Positions 6,872 through 15,593 of a stretch of DNA of 37,993 nt are shown piece by piece. The position numbers were made by a program, and so were the translations under genes. Positions within the stretch are counted from its first letter, which is position 1; every line of letters begins with the position of its first letter. Source of the stretch: an uncultured Pelagibacteraceae bacterium (lineage in GTDB: Bacteria > Pseudomonadota > Alphaproteobacteria > Pelagibacterales > Pelagibacteraceae); contig CACJQT010000011.1 of assembly GCA_902595635.1 (NCBI GenBank), positions 1 through 37,993 of the forward strand, in the 5' to 3' direction. The notes below the pieces were generated by a model. That model saw nothing but the letters and a program-made list of their open reading frames with translations. It had not been told where the DNA came from and made no database searches.

Positions 6872-9800
6872 ATGAGTGAAAAATTACTAGTTCCAGATAT
6901 TGGAGATTTTGAAGAGGTAGAAATAATAGAAATTCTTGTAAAAGAAGGAGATAAAATCTCTAAAAATGACCCTGTAATAACTTTAGAAAGTGATAAATCA
7001 AGTGTTGAAGTACCATCTGCTTTTGAGGGTGTTGTAGATAGTATTAAAATAAAGATTGGTGATAAAGTTTCTAAAGGAGATTTGATACTAACATTATCCT
7101 CTGAGAATGCAACTCGGCAAAAACAAGAAACTATTGAAAAGATACCACCCGCAACGGAAAAAATAATTGCAGAAGCAGAAAATTCTAATGTATATAATAA
7201 CTCTGAATTAGATGCTCTTGCACATAAAAAGATCAAAGTAGAAAATACACAAGTAGAAGAACATCATGAAAGATTAGAAATAGTTGAAAATAATAACGAT
7301 ATTGATCCTCAAGAGACTAAAGAATGGTTAGAATCTTTGTCTGCTGTAGTACATTCTGAAGGACCTGAGAGAGCCCATTTTTTAATTAAACAATTAATTG
7401 ATCAAGCATATAAAGAGGGATCAAATATACCCTACACACAAAATACACCATACATAAACACTATACCAGCAGATGAAGAGATAAAATCTCCAGGTGATCA
7501 AAATATAGAGAGAAAAATCAGAGCATTAATTCGATGGAATTCAGCTGTGATGGTAGTGAGAGCAAACATGAGAGATCCTTCATTAGGAGGTCACATCGGA
7601 ACATTTGCTTCAGCAGCAACTCTTTATGATATAGGAATGAATCATTTTTGGAGGGCTAAAAGCAATAAATTTGGTGGAGATTTAATTTATTTTCAAGGAC
7701 ATTCAGCGCCAGGTATTTACGCTAGAGCTTTTTTGGAAGGAAGACTTAACGAAAAGCAATTAGATAGATTCAGACAGGAAGTTTACCCAGGAGGTTTATC
7801 ATCTTATCCTCATCCATGGCTGATGCCTAAGTTTTGGCAGTTTCCAACTGTTTCTATGGGTCTTGGACCAATGATGGCAACCTATCAAGCAAGATTTATG
7901 AAATATCTTATTAATAGAAAATTAATAAAAGATGAGAATAGGAAAGTTTGGTCTTTCTTAGGAGATGGTGAAATTGATGAGCCAGAGGCTCTAGGATCTA
8001 TTGGTTTAGCAGCAAGAGAAAAGTTAGATAACTTGATTTATGTTGTGAACTGCAACCTTCAAAGATTAGATGGTCCAGTAAGAGGTAATGGTAAAATTAT
8101 TCAAGAATTAGAGGGAATTTTTAGAGGAGCTGGCTGGAATGTAATAAAAGTCATTTGGGGATCATATTGGGATCCTTTACTTGCAAATGATAAATCAGGT
8201 TTACTTGTAAAAAGAATGAACGAAGCAGTTGATGGAGAATACCAAGCCTTTAAAGCAAAAGGCGGTTTATACGTTAGAGATAACTTCTTTGGGAAATATC
8301 CTGAACTCAAAAATCTAGTTGCAAGTTATACGGATAGTGATATTTGGAAATTAAATAGAGGTGGTCACGACCCCCATAAAGTTTATGCTGCTTATCATAA
8401 AGCTGTTAATACAAAAGACAGACCAACAGTCATATTAGCTAAAACAATTAAAGGATATGGTATGGGAAAATCTGGTGAAAGTATAAATACAACCCACCAA
8501 CAAAAAAAATTAGATGTAGATGATTTACTATATTACAGAGATAGATTTGATGTTCCATTAACAGATGAACAAGTCAAAAATATAGAATATTTTAGACCTG
8601 ATGAAAATTCAGAAGAAATAAAATACTTAAAAAAAAGAAGATTAGCTTTAGGAGGATATATCCCTGAGAGATCGTCTTTTTCGAAACCAATCAAAACACC
8701 AAGTAATGATATTTTTGACTTTATGAAAAAATCAACCGGTGAAAAAGAAATGTCAACTACTATGGCTCTTGTAAGGATGTTGACTAATTTGCTAAGAGAT
8801 AAAAATGTTGCTCCAAGACTTGTTCCAATAATCCCTGATGAAGCAAGAACATTTGGTATGGAAGGTTTTTTCCAAAAAATAGGTATATATGCGCATGAAG
8901 GTCAAAAATATGAACCAGAGGACTCAGCTCAATTAAGCTCTTACAAGGAAGAGAAAAGTGGTCAAGTTTTAGAGGAAGGAATAAATGAGGCTGGATCCAT
9001 GGCATCATGGATAGCTGCAGGAACATCGTATTCAAACCATGATATTGAAATGATACCAATTTATCTTTTTTACTCTATGTTTGGTTTTCAAAGAACTGGA
9101 GATTTTGCGTGGGCAGCTGGAGATAGTCAAACAAGAGGATTTCTAATTGGAGCTACAGCTGGAAGAACAACTTTGGCTGGAGAAGGTCTTCAACACCAAG
9201 ATGGTCACAGTCATTTATTAGCATCAACAATTCCAAATTGTGTTTCTTATGATCCAACCTTCCATTATGAATTAGCTATAATTTTTAAAGAAGGTTTAAG
9301 AAGAATGCATGAAAAGCATGAAAATATTTTTTACTACATTACAACAATGAATGAAAATTATTCTCATCCAGAGATTCCCAAAGATTGTGAAGAAGGCATA
9401 TTAAAAGGGATGTATAAAATAAAAGATTTTAATAAGAATAAAAAGAATAAGATTCAATTATTAGGTTCAGGAACAATTTTAAGAGAGATGATGGAGGCAG
9501 CAGAAATTTTACAAAATGATTATCAAGTAGATAGTGAAGTGTGGAGTGTTACCAGCTTTAATGAATTAAGAAGAGATGGACTTGAAACGGAGAGGTATAA
9601 CTTGCTTAATCCGGGAGAAGAGAAAAAAATCTCTTACGTTGAAAAATGCCTCGGAAAAACAGAAGGTCCTATTTTAGCAGCCTCAGATTACATGAGAATG
9701 AATTCTGACCAAATTAGACCTTACATAAATAAAAGTTTTTATTCATTGGGTACAGATGGATTTGGTAGAAGTGACACTAGAAAAAATCTAAGAAAATTTT

Positions 9801-9940
9801 TTGAAGTCGATAAAGAGCATATAGTTGCATATGGTTTAAGTATTTTATCTAATGAACAATTAATTGCTTCTAAACATGCAATAGATGCAATTAAAAAATA
9901 TAAAATTGATAAAGATAAGCCCATGCCTACAAAATTATAA
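6872..9940 (+). CDS. aceE: Pyruvate dehydrogenase E1, homodimeric type, with N-terminal lipoyl domain
   Basis: Thiamine-diphosphate-dependent E1 of the pyruvate dehydrogenase complex; decarboxylates pyruvate and transfers the acetyl group to lipoate on E2. The protein has 1022 residues, about 135 more than E. coli AceE. Residues 1-80 are a lipoyl domain with the lipoylation motif ESDKSSVEVPS (Lys42), followed by a charged, low-complexity linker to about residue 142. The homodimeric E1 then begins near DPQETKEWLESLSAV and continues to the end at ordinary length. The thiamine-diphosphate motif starts with GDGEIDEPEALG near residue 365 and ends at NCNLQRLDGPV. The DPSLGGHIGTFASAATLYD and EGLQHQDGHSH blocks are also present. 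The lipoyl domain resembles that of the adjacent E2. The start has no clear Shine-Dalgarno. E3 is not in this window. The aceF gene follows with a one-base overlap. Confidence 0.95.
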   Translation: MSEKLLVPDIGDFEEVEIIEILVKEGDKISKNDPVITLESDKSSVEVPSAFEGVVDSIKIKIGDKVSKGDLILTLSSENATRQKQETIEKIPPATEKIIAEAENSNVYNNSELDALAHKKIKVENTQVEEHHERLEIVENNNDIDPQETKEWLESLSAVVHSEGPERAHFLIKQLIDQAYKEGSNIPYTQNTPYINTIPADEEIKSPGDQNIERKIRALIRWNSAVMVVRANMRDPSLGGHIGTFASAATLYDIGMNHFWRAKSNKFGGDLIYFQGHSAPGIYARAFLEGRLNEKQLDRFRQEVYPGGLSSYPHPWLMPKFWQFPTVSMGLGPMMATYQARFMKYLINRKLIKDENRKVWSFLGDGEIDEPEALGSIGLAAREKLDNLIYVVNCNLQRLDGPVRGNGKIIQELEGIFRGAGWNVIKVIWGSYWDPLLANDKSGLLVKRMNEAVDGEYQAFKAKGGLYVRDNFFGKYPELKNLVASYTDSDIWKLNRGGHDPHKVYAAYHKAVNTKDRPTVILAKTIKGYGMGKSGESINTTHQQKKLDVDDLLYYRDRFDVPLTDEQVKNIEYFRPDENSEEIKYLKKRRLALGGYIPERSSFSKPIKTPSNDIFDFMKKSTGEKEMSTTMALVRMLTNLLRDKNVAPRLVPIIPDEARTFGMEGFFQKIGIYAHEGQKYEPEDSAQLSSYKEEKSGQVLEEGINEAGSMASWIAAGTSYSNHDIEMIPIYLFYSMFGFQRTGDFAWAAGDSQTRGFLIGATAGRTTLAGEGLQHQDGHSHLLASTIPNCVSYDPTFHYELAIIFKEGLRRMHEKHENIFYYITTMNENYSHPEIPKDCEEGILKGMYKIKDFNKNKKNKIQLLGSGTILREMMEAAEILQNDYQVDSEVWSVTSFNELRRDGLETERYNLLNPGEEKKISYVEKCLGKTEGPILAASDYMRMNSDQIRPYINKSFYSLGTDGFGRSDTRKNLRKFFEVDKEHIVAYGLSILSNEQLIASKHAIDAIKKYKIDKDKPMPTKL

Positions 9941-11220
9941 TGAGCGAGAAAGAAGTATTAGTTCCCAACATTGGTGATTTTAAAGATGTTGAAGTAATTG
10001 AGGTATTAATAGAGACGGGATCAAATATTAATAAAGATGATCCGATAATTACAATAGAAAGCGATAAATCAAGTGTTGAGATCCCAAGCCCATACTCAGG
10101 TAGTGTTAAAAAAGTTAATTTAAAAGTTGGTGATAAGGTTTCAGAGGGTTCATCAATACTAATAATTGGTTCAGAAGAAGAAAAACCAGATGAGCAAATT
10201 GAAGAAGAGGTCAAAAAAATTAAAGAAGAAAAAATTATACAAAAACCTTCTGAAACAGTAATTTCAAAACCAAAAGAAACATTACAAAATAATAGAGTTA
10301 GTGTATTCAAATCAAGTAAAGCACTTGCTAGCCCAAAAACTAGAAAATTTGCAAGAGAACTTGGTGTTGATATTAATAATGTTACTGGATCACAAAGATC
10401 AGGAAGAATTATAGATGAAGATATAAAAAAATTTGTATCTTCTAATTTTAATAAACCTCAAGAAGAAAAGAAGGCTCAATCTACAAAACCCTCAGAATAT
10501 GATCATGCTGATTTTGGAGATGTGGAAATTCAAGATATACCAAGAATAAAAAGAATTGCTGCTCCACATCTATCAAATTCTTGGCAAACAATTCCGCATG
10601 TTACTAGTTGTGATGAGGCGGATATTACAGAGTTAGAAGAATTTAGACAAAATTTGACTGATAATTTTACTGGAGAGAAAAAGAAAATTACTCCATTGGC
10701 ATTTATTATAAAAGCAGTCGTGGAAGCTTTGAAAGTTTTTCCAAGATTTAATAGTTCAATTGATAATATTGAAAATGGAAAAATAACGTTAAAAAAATAC
10801 TTTCATGTAGGAATTGCAGTTGACACACCCAACGGATTAATGGTGCCTAAAATAAGAAATGCCAACCAAAAGAATATAGATCAAATAAGCAAGGATCTAA
10901 AAAAAGTAAGTGATGATTGTAGAAATTTAAAGATAGATAAAAAAGAATTTTATGGAGGATCTATAACTATAACAAGCCTAGGTGGTATTGGAGGAACTTA
11001 TTTTACTCCTATTATAAATTATCCAGAGGTTGCCATTTTAGGAATTGGTAGGACTTATATTAAACCTGTCTTTATTGATGGACAATTTAAACCTAGAACA
11101 ATGTTGCCTTTATCTCTTTCTTACGATCATAGAATTATTGACGGGGCCGAAGGTTCAAGATTTAATAATGAATTAAAAAATAACCTTGGTAAAAACTTTG
11201 CTTATAAATTAGCTAAGTAA
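9940..11220 (+). CDS. aceF: Pyruvate dehydrogenase E2, dihydrolipoamide acetyltransferase
   Basis: Core acetyltransferase of the pyruvate dehydrogenase complex, 426 residues. Domains in order are one lipoyl domain (residues 1-80, lipoyl Lys43 in ESDKSSVEIPS), a Lys/Glu-rich linker, a peripheral-subunit-binding domain at about 128-165 (ASPKTRKFARELGV, then GSGRI-like SQRSGRIIDEDI), a second linker, and the catalytic acyltransferase domain from about 197 to the end. The active-site motif SYDHRIIDGAEG has His397 and Asp401. E. coli AceF carries three lipoyl domains, so this is a short form. The start overlaps the aceE stop by one base (TAATG) and the stop overlaps the next gene in the same way. 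A branched-chain or 2-oxoglutarate E2 is unlikely given the AceE neighbour. Confidence 0.95.
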   Translation: MSEKEVLVPNIGDFKDVEVIEVLIETGSNINKDDPIITIESDKSSVEIPSPYSGSVKKVNLKVGDKVSEGSSILIIGSEEEKPDEQIEEEVKKIKEEKIIQKPSETVISKPKETLQNNRVSVFKSSKALASPKTRKFARELGVDINNVTGSQRSGRIIDEDIKKFVSSNFNKPQEEKKAQSTKPSEYDHADFGDVEIQDIPRIKRIAAPHLSNSWQTIPHVTSCDEADITELEEFRQNLTDNFTGEKKKITPLAFIIKAVVEALKVFPRFNSSIDNIENGKITLKKYFHVGIAVDTPNGLMVPKIRNANQKNIDQISKDLKKVSDDCRNLKIDKKEFYGGSITITSLGGIGGTYFTPIINYPEVAILGIGRTYIKPVFIDGQFKPRTMLPLSLSYDHRIIDGAEGSRFNNELKNNLGKNFAYKLAK

Positions 11221-12317
11221 TGATTAAAAATTTTAAACTTTTAAATAATAAAACTGTATTTTACTTTCATGACAATGAGTTTGAAACATTTCCTAATATT
11301 TGGTTAAGGGATCATATTAAAAATAAAAAAAACTGGGATTTTAAAACTAATCAAAGAATAACCTATACCGCAAATTTAGACATTAATATCAAAGTTAAAA
11401 AAGCAAAATTATTAAAAAAAGGAAAATTCATTGAAATATTATGGTCTGATGAAAATAAACCAACCAAATATTCATATGAATTTTTAAAAAAAAATTCCTT
11501 AAAAAAAGATGAAACTAAAATTTATACTCAATTTTGGAAAGATAAAGACATAAAAAATCAAATTTTTATTAGCTATAAGCAATTACAAACTAAAGTTGGA
11601 TTTAAAAATTTATTAAAAAAAATCCACATATACGGTTTTGCAGTTGTAAAAAATTGTTCAAAGAATTTAAACTCTGTAGAAAATATAGCTAAAAAAATAG
11701 GTTATGTCAGAAATTCAATTTTTGGAGGATTGTGGACTTTTGAGTCAAATAATAAAAAAGCAGACAGTGCATATTCAAACCAAGAACTGAGACCACATAC
11801 AGATTCTACATATAGTAATGATGCGCCCGGTTTACAATTACTACTTTGTTGTAAGTATGAAGCTAAAGGTGGAGATTCTATAATGGTAGATGGATTTAAA
11901 TTGGCCAATGAAATTAAACAAAAATATAAAAAACATTTTAAAACTTTAACAACTACAAAAGTCAAAGGTTCTTATATTGGAGACGGTGTTCGCCTTGAAG
12001 CAAAAAGACCAATAATAAAATTAAATGAAAAAAATAATTTTGACCAAATTAGTTTTAATAATTACGATAGAGCGCCTTTTAGAGAAACTAATCAGAAAAC
12101 AATTAATTTTTATAAAGCAATTAAAGTATTTGATACGATGGCAAACCAAAAGCAATATCAGTGGAGGCATATTTTAAAACCTGGTGAATTATTAATTTTT
12201 AATAATTGGAGAGTAATGCATGGTAGAGGTGCATTTTCAGGTATAAGAAAAATGGCTGGTTGCTATATCAATAAAGAAGATTTTGATAGCTGTTGTAGAA
12301 TGAATAATATTATCTAA
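11220..12317 (+). CDS. Trimethyllysine / gamma-butyrobetaine dioxygenase-like 2-oxoglutarate oxygenase
   Basis: Fe(II)/2-oxoglutarate-dependent oxygenase of the TauD/GBBH superfamily, 365 residues. The N-terminal region carries the IWLRDHIK...KTNQR pattern of the GBBH-like N-terminal (DUF971) domain. The iron triad is visible as RPHTDSTYS (His193, Asp195) and NWRVMHGRGAF (His334), with the following arginine region (GIRKMAGCY) that binds 2-oxoglutarate. The CKYEAKGGDSIMVDGF and GCYINKEDF segments look closer to trimethyllysine dioxygenase than to gamma-butyrobetaine hydroxylase, so the substrate is probably a quaternary or trimethylated amine, but this is not certain. The cysteines that bind structural zinc in the N-terminal domain of many members are missing. 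It overlaps aceF by one base, and a DMT permease follows 14 bases later. Confidence 0.82.
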   Translation: MIKNFKLLNNKTVFYFHDNEFETFPNIWLRDHIKNKKNWDFKTNQRITYTANLDINIKVKKAKLLKKGKFIEILWSDENKPTKYSYEFLKKNSLKKDETKIYTQFWKDKDIKNQIFISYKQLQTKVGFKNLLKKIHIYGFAVVKNCSKNLNSVENIAKKIGYVRNSIFGGLWTFESNNKKADSAYSNQELRPHTDSTYSNDAPGLQLLLCCKYEAKGGDSIMVDGFKLANEIKQKYKKHFKTLTTTKVKGSYIGDGVRLEAKRPIIKLNEKNNFDQISFNNYDRAPFRETNQKTINFYKAIKVFDTMANQKQYQWRHILKPGELLIFNNWRVMHGRGAFSGIRKMAGCYINKEDFDSCCRMNNII

Positions 12318-12331
12318 ATTTAATTAAATTA

Positions 12332-13219
12332 ATGTCCAAAACTACTTCGCTTATATGCGCTTTGATAACAACATTTATTTGGGGCACTGCTTTTATTGCT
12401 CAAGACACGGGCATGGACAATATTGGTCCTTTAACATTCAATGCATCTAGATTTTTTGTTGGTTTTCTTACAGTCCTACCCATTGCTTTAATTTTAGAGA
12501 GAAAAAAAATTAATTATGAAATCAATTCTAATAAAAAATTATTTTTAAAATATTTATTTTTAATGGGTATATCATTATTTTTGGGCACCTACTTACAGCA
12601 AGCCGCATTACAATACACAAATATAGCTAATGCAGCTTTTTTTACAGTTTTTTATGTTCCATTAGTTCCAATTTTATTATTTTTTATTTATTCCATCAAA
12701 GTCCATTGGAGTCTTTGGCCTTCAATAGGTTTATGTATAATAGGTGTTTACCTATTAAGTGATTTCTCAAACTCAGAAATTATGATAGGTGATGCTTTAG
12801 TTATTCTATGCTCTCTATTTTGGGCATTACATATAATTTTTGCTGGAAAATTTATGGAGAAATTTAATATACCGATTTTTTATGCAGCATTACAAGCAGC
12901 TCTTGTTTTTGGTTTATCTCTTATATTTGCTTTTATTTTAGAGGAAGTGGTTATTACAAAAATTTTAACTGAGTATAGTTCAATATTATATGCAGGTGTC
13001 TTATCTGGAGGAATTGCTTTTACTTTACAAATGTTTGCACAAAAAAATATTGAGGAAGCTCCTGCAGCAATAATTTACTCTCTTGAAGGTGTCTTTGCAA
13101 CAATTGCTGGATGGATTATTTTGAGTCAAGTTCTTAACATAAATAATATTATAGGATGTGTATTAATTCTTATTGCTGTAATATTTTCTCAAGTTGCTCC
13201 AACTTCAAAAAAATTATAA
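12332..13219 (+). CDS. EamA/DMT-family transporter
   Basis: Inner-membrane permease of the drug/metabolite transporter superfamily, 295 residues, with two repeated EamA halves and about ten hydrophobic segments. The start SLICALITTFIWGTAFIAQD, the TFNASRFFVGF segment, and in the second half GVLSGGIAFTLQMFAQKNI and AAIIYSLEGVFATIAGWIIL are typical. Transported solute cannot be told; family members export amino acids, metabolites or quaternary compounds. It lies 14 bases after the 2-oxoglutarate oxygenase, at the end of the aceE-aceF run, and may move a substrate or product of that enzyme. Its stop is shared with the converging uppP stop in a TTATAA palindrome (6-base overlap). Confidence 0.9.
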   Translation: MSKTTSLICALITTFIWGTAFIAQDTGMDNIGPLTFNASRFFVGFLTVLPIALILERKKINYEINSNKKLFLKYLFLMGISLFLGTYLQQAALQYTNIANAAFFTVFYVPLVPILLFFIYSIKVHWSLWPSIGLCIIGVYLLSDFSNSEIMIGDALVILCSLFWALHIIFAGKFMEKFNIPIFYAALQAALVFGLSLIFAFILEEVVITKILTEYSSILYAGVLSGGIAFTLQMFAQKNIEEAPAAIIYSLEGVFATIAGWIILSQVLNINNIIGCVLILIAVIFSQVAPTSKKL

Positions 13220-13981
13220 GTATATAATTGAAAAAAGAATAATACTTAAAACTATTCTATAAATAACAAAAAAACTCAAACTAAACATTTTAACATAAAT
13301 AAGAAAATATTTAATTGTAAAATAAGAAAATAAAAATGAAGCCAAAGTAGAAAAAATAAATATAGAATCAAAATTTATTTGATCATCAATAACATCTTTA
13401 AATCCTAAAACACTTGCACCTGCTAAAGCTGGAATAGACAAATAAAAAGCTATCTTTGATGACTCAACCCTGTCAAATTTTAAAAATCTTGAAGCTGTAA
13501 TTACAATCCCTGATCTACTGACTCCTGGAATAATAGCTAAAATCTGAAATAACCCTATTATAATAATACTTTTAATATTTAATTCTGAAGAAATTTTATT
13601 TTTCAATTCAAACTTATCTGAAAAGTATAATAAAACTCCAAAAATTAAAGTTGTCCAAGCGACAACTTTTAAGTTTCTGAATTGATCAATTAAATTTGTG
13701 GAGTAAATAATATAACCACTAATAACTAATGGTATAGACCCAAGTATTATTAGTAGAAATATATTTTTATTATTAATTATATTTATTAACTCTTTTCTAA
13801 AAAATAAAATAATTGCTAATAAAGAACCTAAATGCAGACTAATATCTAATTGTAGGTTGCTAACATTGAAGTCACTTAATTTTGATATAATTAAAAGATG
13901 TGCAGATGAGCTAACCGGAATAAACTCAGATATACCTTGGATAATTGATAAAATTAACGTCTCTACATATTTTGAAATCAT
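13214..13981 (-). CDS. uppP: Undecaprenyl-diphosphate phosphatase
   Basis: Integral membrane phosphatase (BacA/UppP family) that recycles undecaprenyl diphosphate to the monophosphate carrier for peptidoglycan and other envelope polymers. The signature EFIPVSSSAHL near the N-terminus and PGVSRSGIVITASRF in the second half carry the catalytic Glu, Ser and Arg residues of the family. I chose the ATG at 13981 (255 residues): it begins MISKYVETLILSIIQG, aligning with known family starts. An in-frame ATG at 14044 would add 21 residues with no matching homology and has no good ribosome site; it remains possible. The 3' end overlaps the EamA gene by 6 bases. Confidence 0.93.
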   Translation of the reverse strand: MISKYVETLILSIIQGISEFIPVSSSAHLLIISKLSDFNVSNLQLDISLHLGSLLAIILFFRKELINIINNKNIFLLIILGSIPLVISGYIIYSTNLIDQFRNLKVVAWTTLIFGVLLYFSDKFELKNKISSELNIKSIIIIGLFQILAIIPGVSRSGIVITASRFLKFDRVESSKIAFYLSIPALAGASVLGFKDVIDDQINFDSIFIFSTLASFLFSYFTIKYFLIYVKMFSLSFFVIYRIVLSIILFSIIYL

Positions 13982-14034
13982 TAGATCCAGTACTTCATAA
14001 TGAAATTGTAACCAAATTAAAGCAATTACATATT

Positions 14035-14051
14035 TGCATATCATCTATGCA
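14035..14051. repeat. Short inverted repeat between uppP and gltD
   Basis: TGCATA, a 5-base spacer TCATC, and TATGCA form a perfect 6-bp dyad about 110 bases before the gltD start and near the uppP start. It is not followed by a T run, so it is not a terminator. It could be an operator for either divergent gene, but short dyads are common in AT-rich DNA. Confidence 0.25.
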
Positions 14052-14159
14052 TAATAAGAAAAAACCTCTGATTTACTTAAGTTTTGTGAAACATTAGTCA
14101 ATATTTATGACCTTGTAATTGTTTATTATTGAATTTTTATCGTATATACAGCGTCCACC

Positions 14160-15593
14160 ATGTCAGAAAAAATGCTAAAGTTTGTTGATATAGGTCAACA
14201 AAATCCACCTAAAAGAGATATATCGGACCGAAAAGAGGATTTTGGTGAAATATATCAAGAATTTCTTAAAGATAGAGCTGTTCAGCAGTCAAGCAGATGT
14301 TCCCAATGTGGAGTACCATTTTGCCAAGTTCATTGTCCATTAAGTAACAATATACCAGATTGGCTTAAATTAACTGCAGAGGGAAGGTATGAGGAAGCTT
14401 ATCAATTGTCACAAAGCACAAACAACATGCCAGAAGTTTGTGGAAGAATTTGCCCCCAGGATAGGCTGTGTGAAGGAAATTGTGTAATAGAGCAATCGGG
14501 TCATGGAACAGTAACTATTGGATCGATAGAAAAATATATTACAGAGAAAGCTTGGGAAAATGGTTGGGTTAAACCAATAGAAATAAATAGTGAAAAAAAT
14601 GAGAGTGTAGGAATTATAGGTTCTGGTCCTGCAGGACTTGCTTGTGGAGAACAACTCAGAAAAAAAGGATACAAGGTAACCATATATGATCGTTATGACA
14701 GGGCTGGAGGATTACTAATATATGGTATCCCAGGATTTAAATTAGAAAAGCATGTTGTTCAAAGAAGAATAAAACTTTTGGAAGAAAGCGGAATTAAATT
14801 TGTCTTAAACTTTGAAGTTGGAAAAGATTCCAGCTTAACACAGTTAAGGGAAAAACATGATGCAATTTTAATAGCTACAGGAGTTTATAAAGCGAGAGAA
14901 GTTAATCTGCCTGGTAATGATTTGAGTAATATTTTCCCTGCAATGGAATTTTTGACAGCATCAAATAAAAAAGGGCTAGGTGATAAAGTTGAGTTATTTG
15001 ATAATGGAACTTTAAATGCTGAAGGCAAAGATGTTGTAGTAATTGGAGGCGGTGATACAGCAATGGACTGCTTAAGAACTTCGGTAAGACAGAATGCTAA
15101 ATCTGTAAAATGTTTATATAGAAGAGATAGAGAAAATATGCCAGGATCAGCAAGAGAAGTTGGCAATGCTGAAGAAGAAGGTGTTGAATTCATTTGGCTA
15201 ACAAGCCCTAAAGAGTTTAAGGGAACAAATAAAATCGAAAGTGTAGTTGTTAATAAAATGAAATTGGGTGAGCCAGATGATAGCGGTAGAAGAAAACCAG
15301 TTGTGGAAGAAAATTCAGATTTTGAAATTAAAGCCGATCTTGTAATCAAAGCACTTGGATTTGATCCAGAAGATCTTCCAAAATTATTTAATGAAGAAAA
15401 ATTACAAGTATCAAGATGGGGAACAATAAAAGCAGATTTTGATACGATGGAAACTAGTATAGAGGGAGTTTTCGCAGCTGGAGACATAGTTCGAGGAGCA
15501 TCTTTAGTAGTTTGGGGCATTAAAGATGGAAGAGATGCAGCAACATCAATAGATAATTATTTACAAAGTAAACAAAAACTTAGAGTTGCTTAA
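14160..15593 (+). CDS. gltD: Glutamate synthase (NADPH) small subunit
   Basis: Beta subunit of NADPH-dependent glutamate synthase, 477 residues, the normal length. It oxidises NADPH on FAD and passes electrons through iron-sulfur clusters to the large subunit for the reductive step of ammonium assimilation. Two cysteine sets that bind [4Fe-4S] clusters are visible near the N-terminus (Cys47, 50, 55, 59 and Cys94, 98, 104, 108). The FAD-binding GIIGSGPAGLACGE lies at about 151-163, and the NADPH-binding VVIGGGDTAMDC near 293-304. The C-terminal FAAGDIVRGASLVVW is the second FAD contact. The gene precedes gltB with a one-base overlap (TAATG), the reverse of the E. coli order. There is no clear Shine-Dalgarno before the ATG. 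Confidence 0.97.
   Translation: MSEKMLKFVDIGQQNPPKRDISDRKEDFGEIYQEFLKDRAVQQSSRCSQCGVPFCQVHCPLSNNIPDWLKLTAEGRYEEAYQLSQSTNNMPEVCGRICPQDRLCEGNCVIEQSGHGTVTIGSIEKYITEKAWENGWVKPIEINSEKNESVGIIGSGPAGLACGEQLRKKGYKVTIYDRYDRAGGLLIYGIPGFKLEKHVVQRRIKLLEESGIKFVLNFEVGKDSSLTQLREKHDAILIATGVYKAREVNLPGNDLSNIFPAMEFLTASNKKGLGDKVELFDNGTLNAEGKDVVVIGGGDTAMDCLRTSVRQNAKSVKCLYRRDRENMPGSAREVGNAEEEGVEFIWLTSPKEFKGTNKIESVVVNKMKLGEPDDSGRRKPVVEENSDFEIKADLVIKALGFDPEDLPKLFNEEKLQVSRWGTIKADFDTMETSIEGVFAAGDIVRGASLVVWGIKDGRDAATSIDNYLQSKQKLRVA

Noticed and set aside
9927..10310. Minus-strand open frame of 127 codons opposite aceF
   Set aside because: Antisense to the conserved lipoyl domain and linker of AceF; no family features. 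A similar mirror frame opposite the aceE lipoyl domain (6835-7236) is explained the same way.
14113..14148. Possible sigma-70 promoter before gltD (TTGTAA and AT-rich -10-like hexamers)
   Set aside because: Several overlapping weak matches and no clear best one; base composition makes them uninformative.
14885..15520. Long open frame of 211 codons on the minus strand opposite gltD
   Set aside because: It lies wholly antisense to a clear gltD, has a Ser/Leu-rich composition with no recognisable motif, and arises from codon bias of the sense gene.
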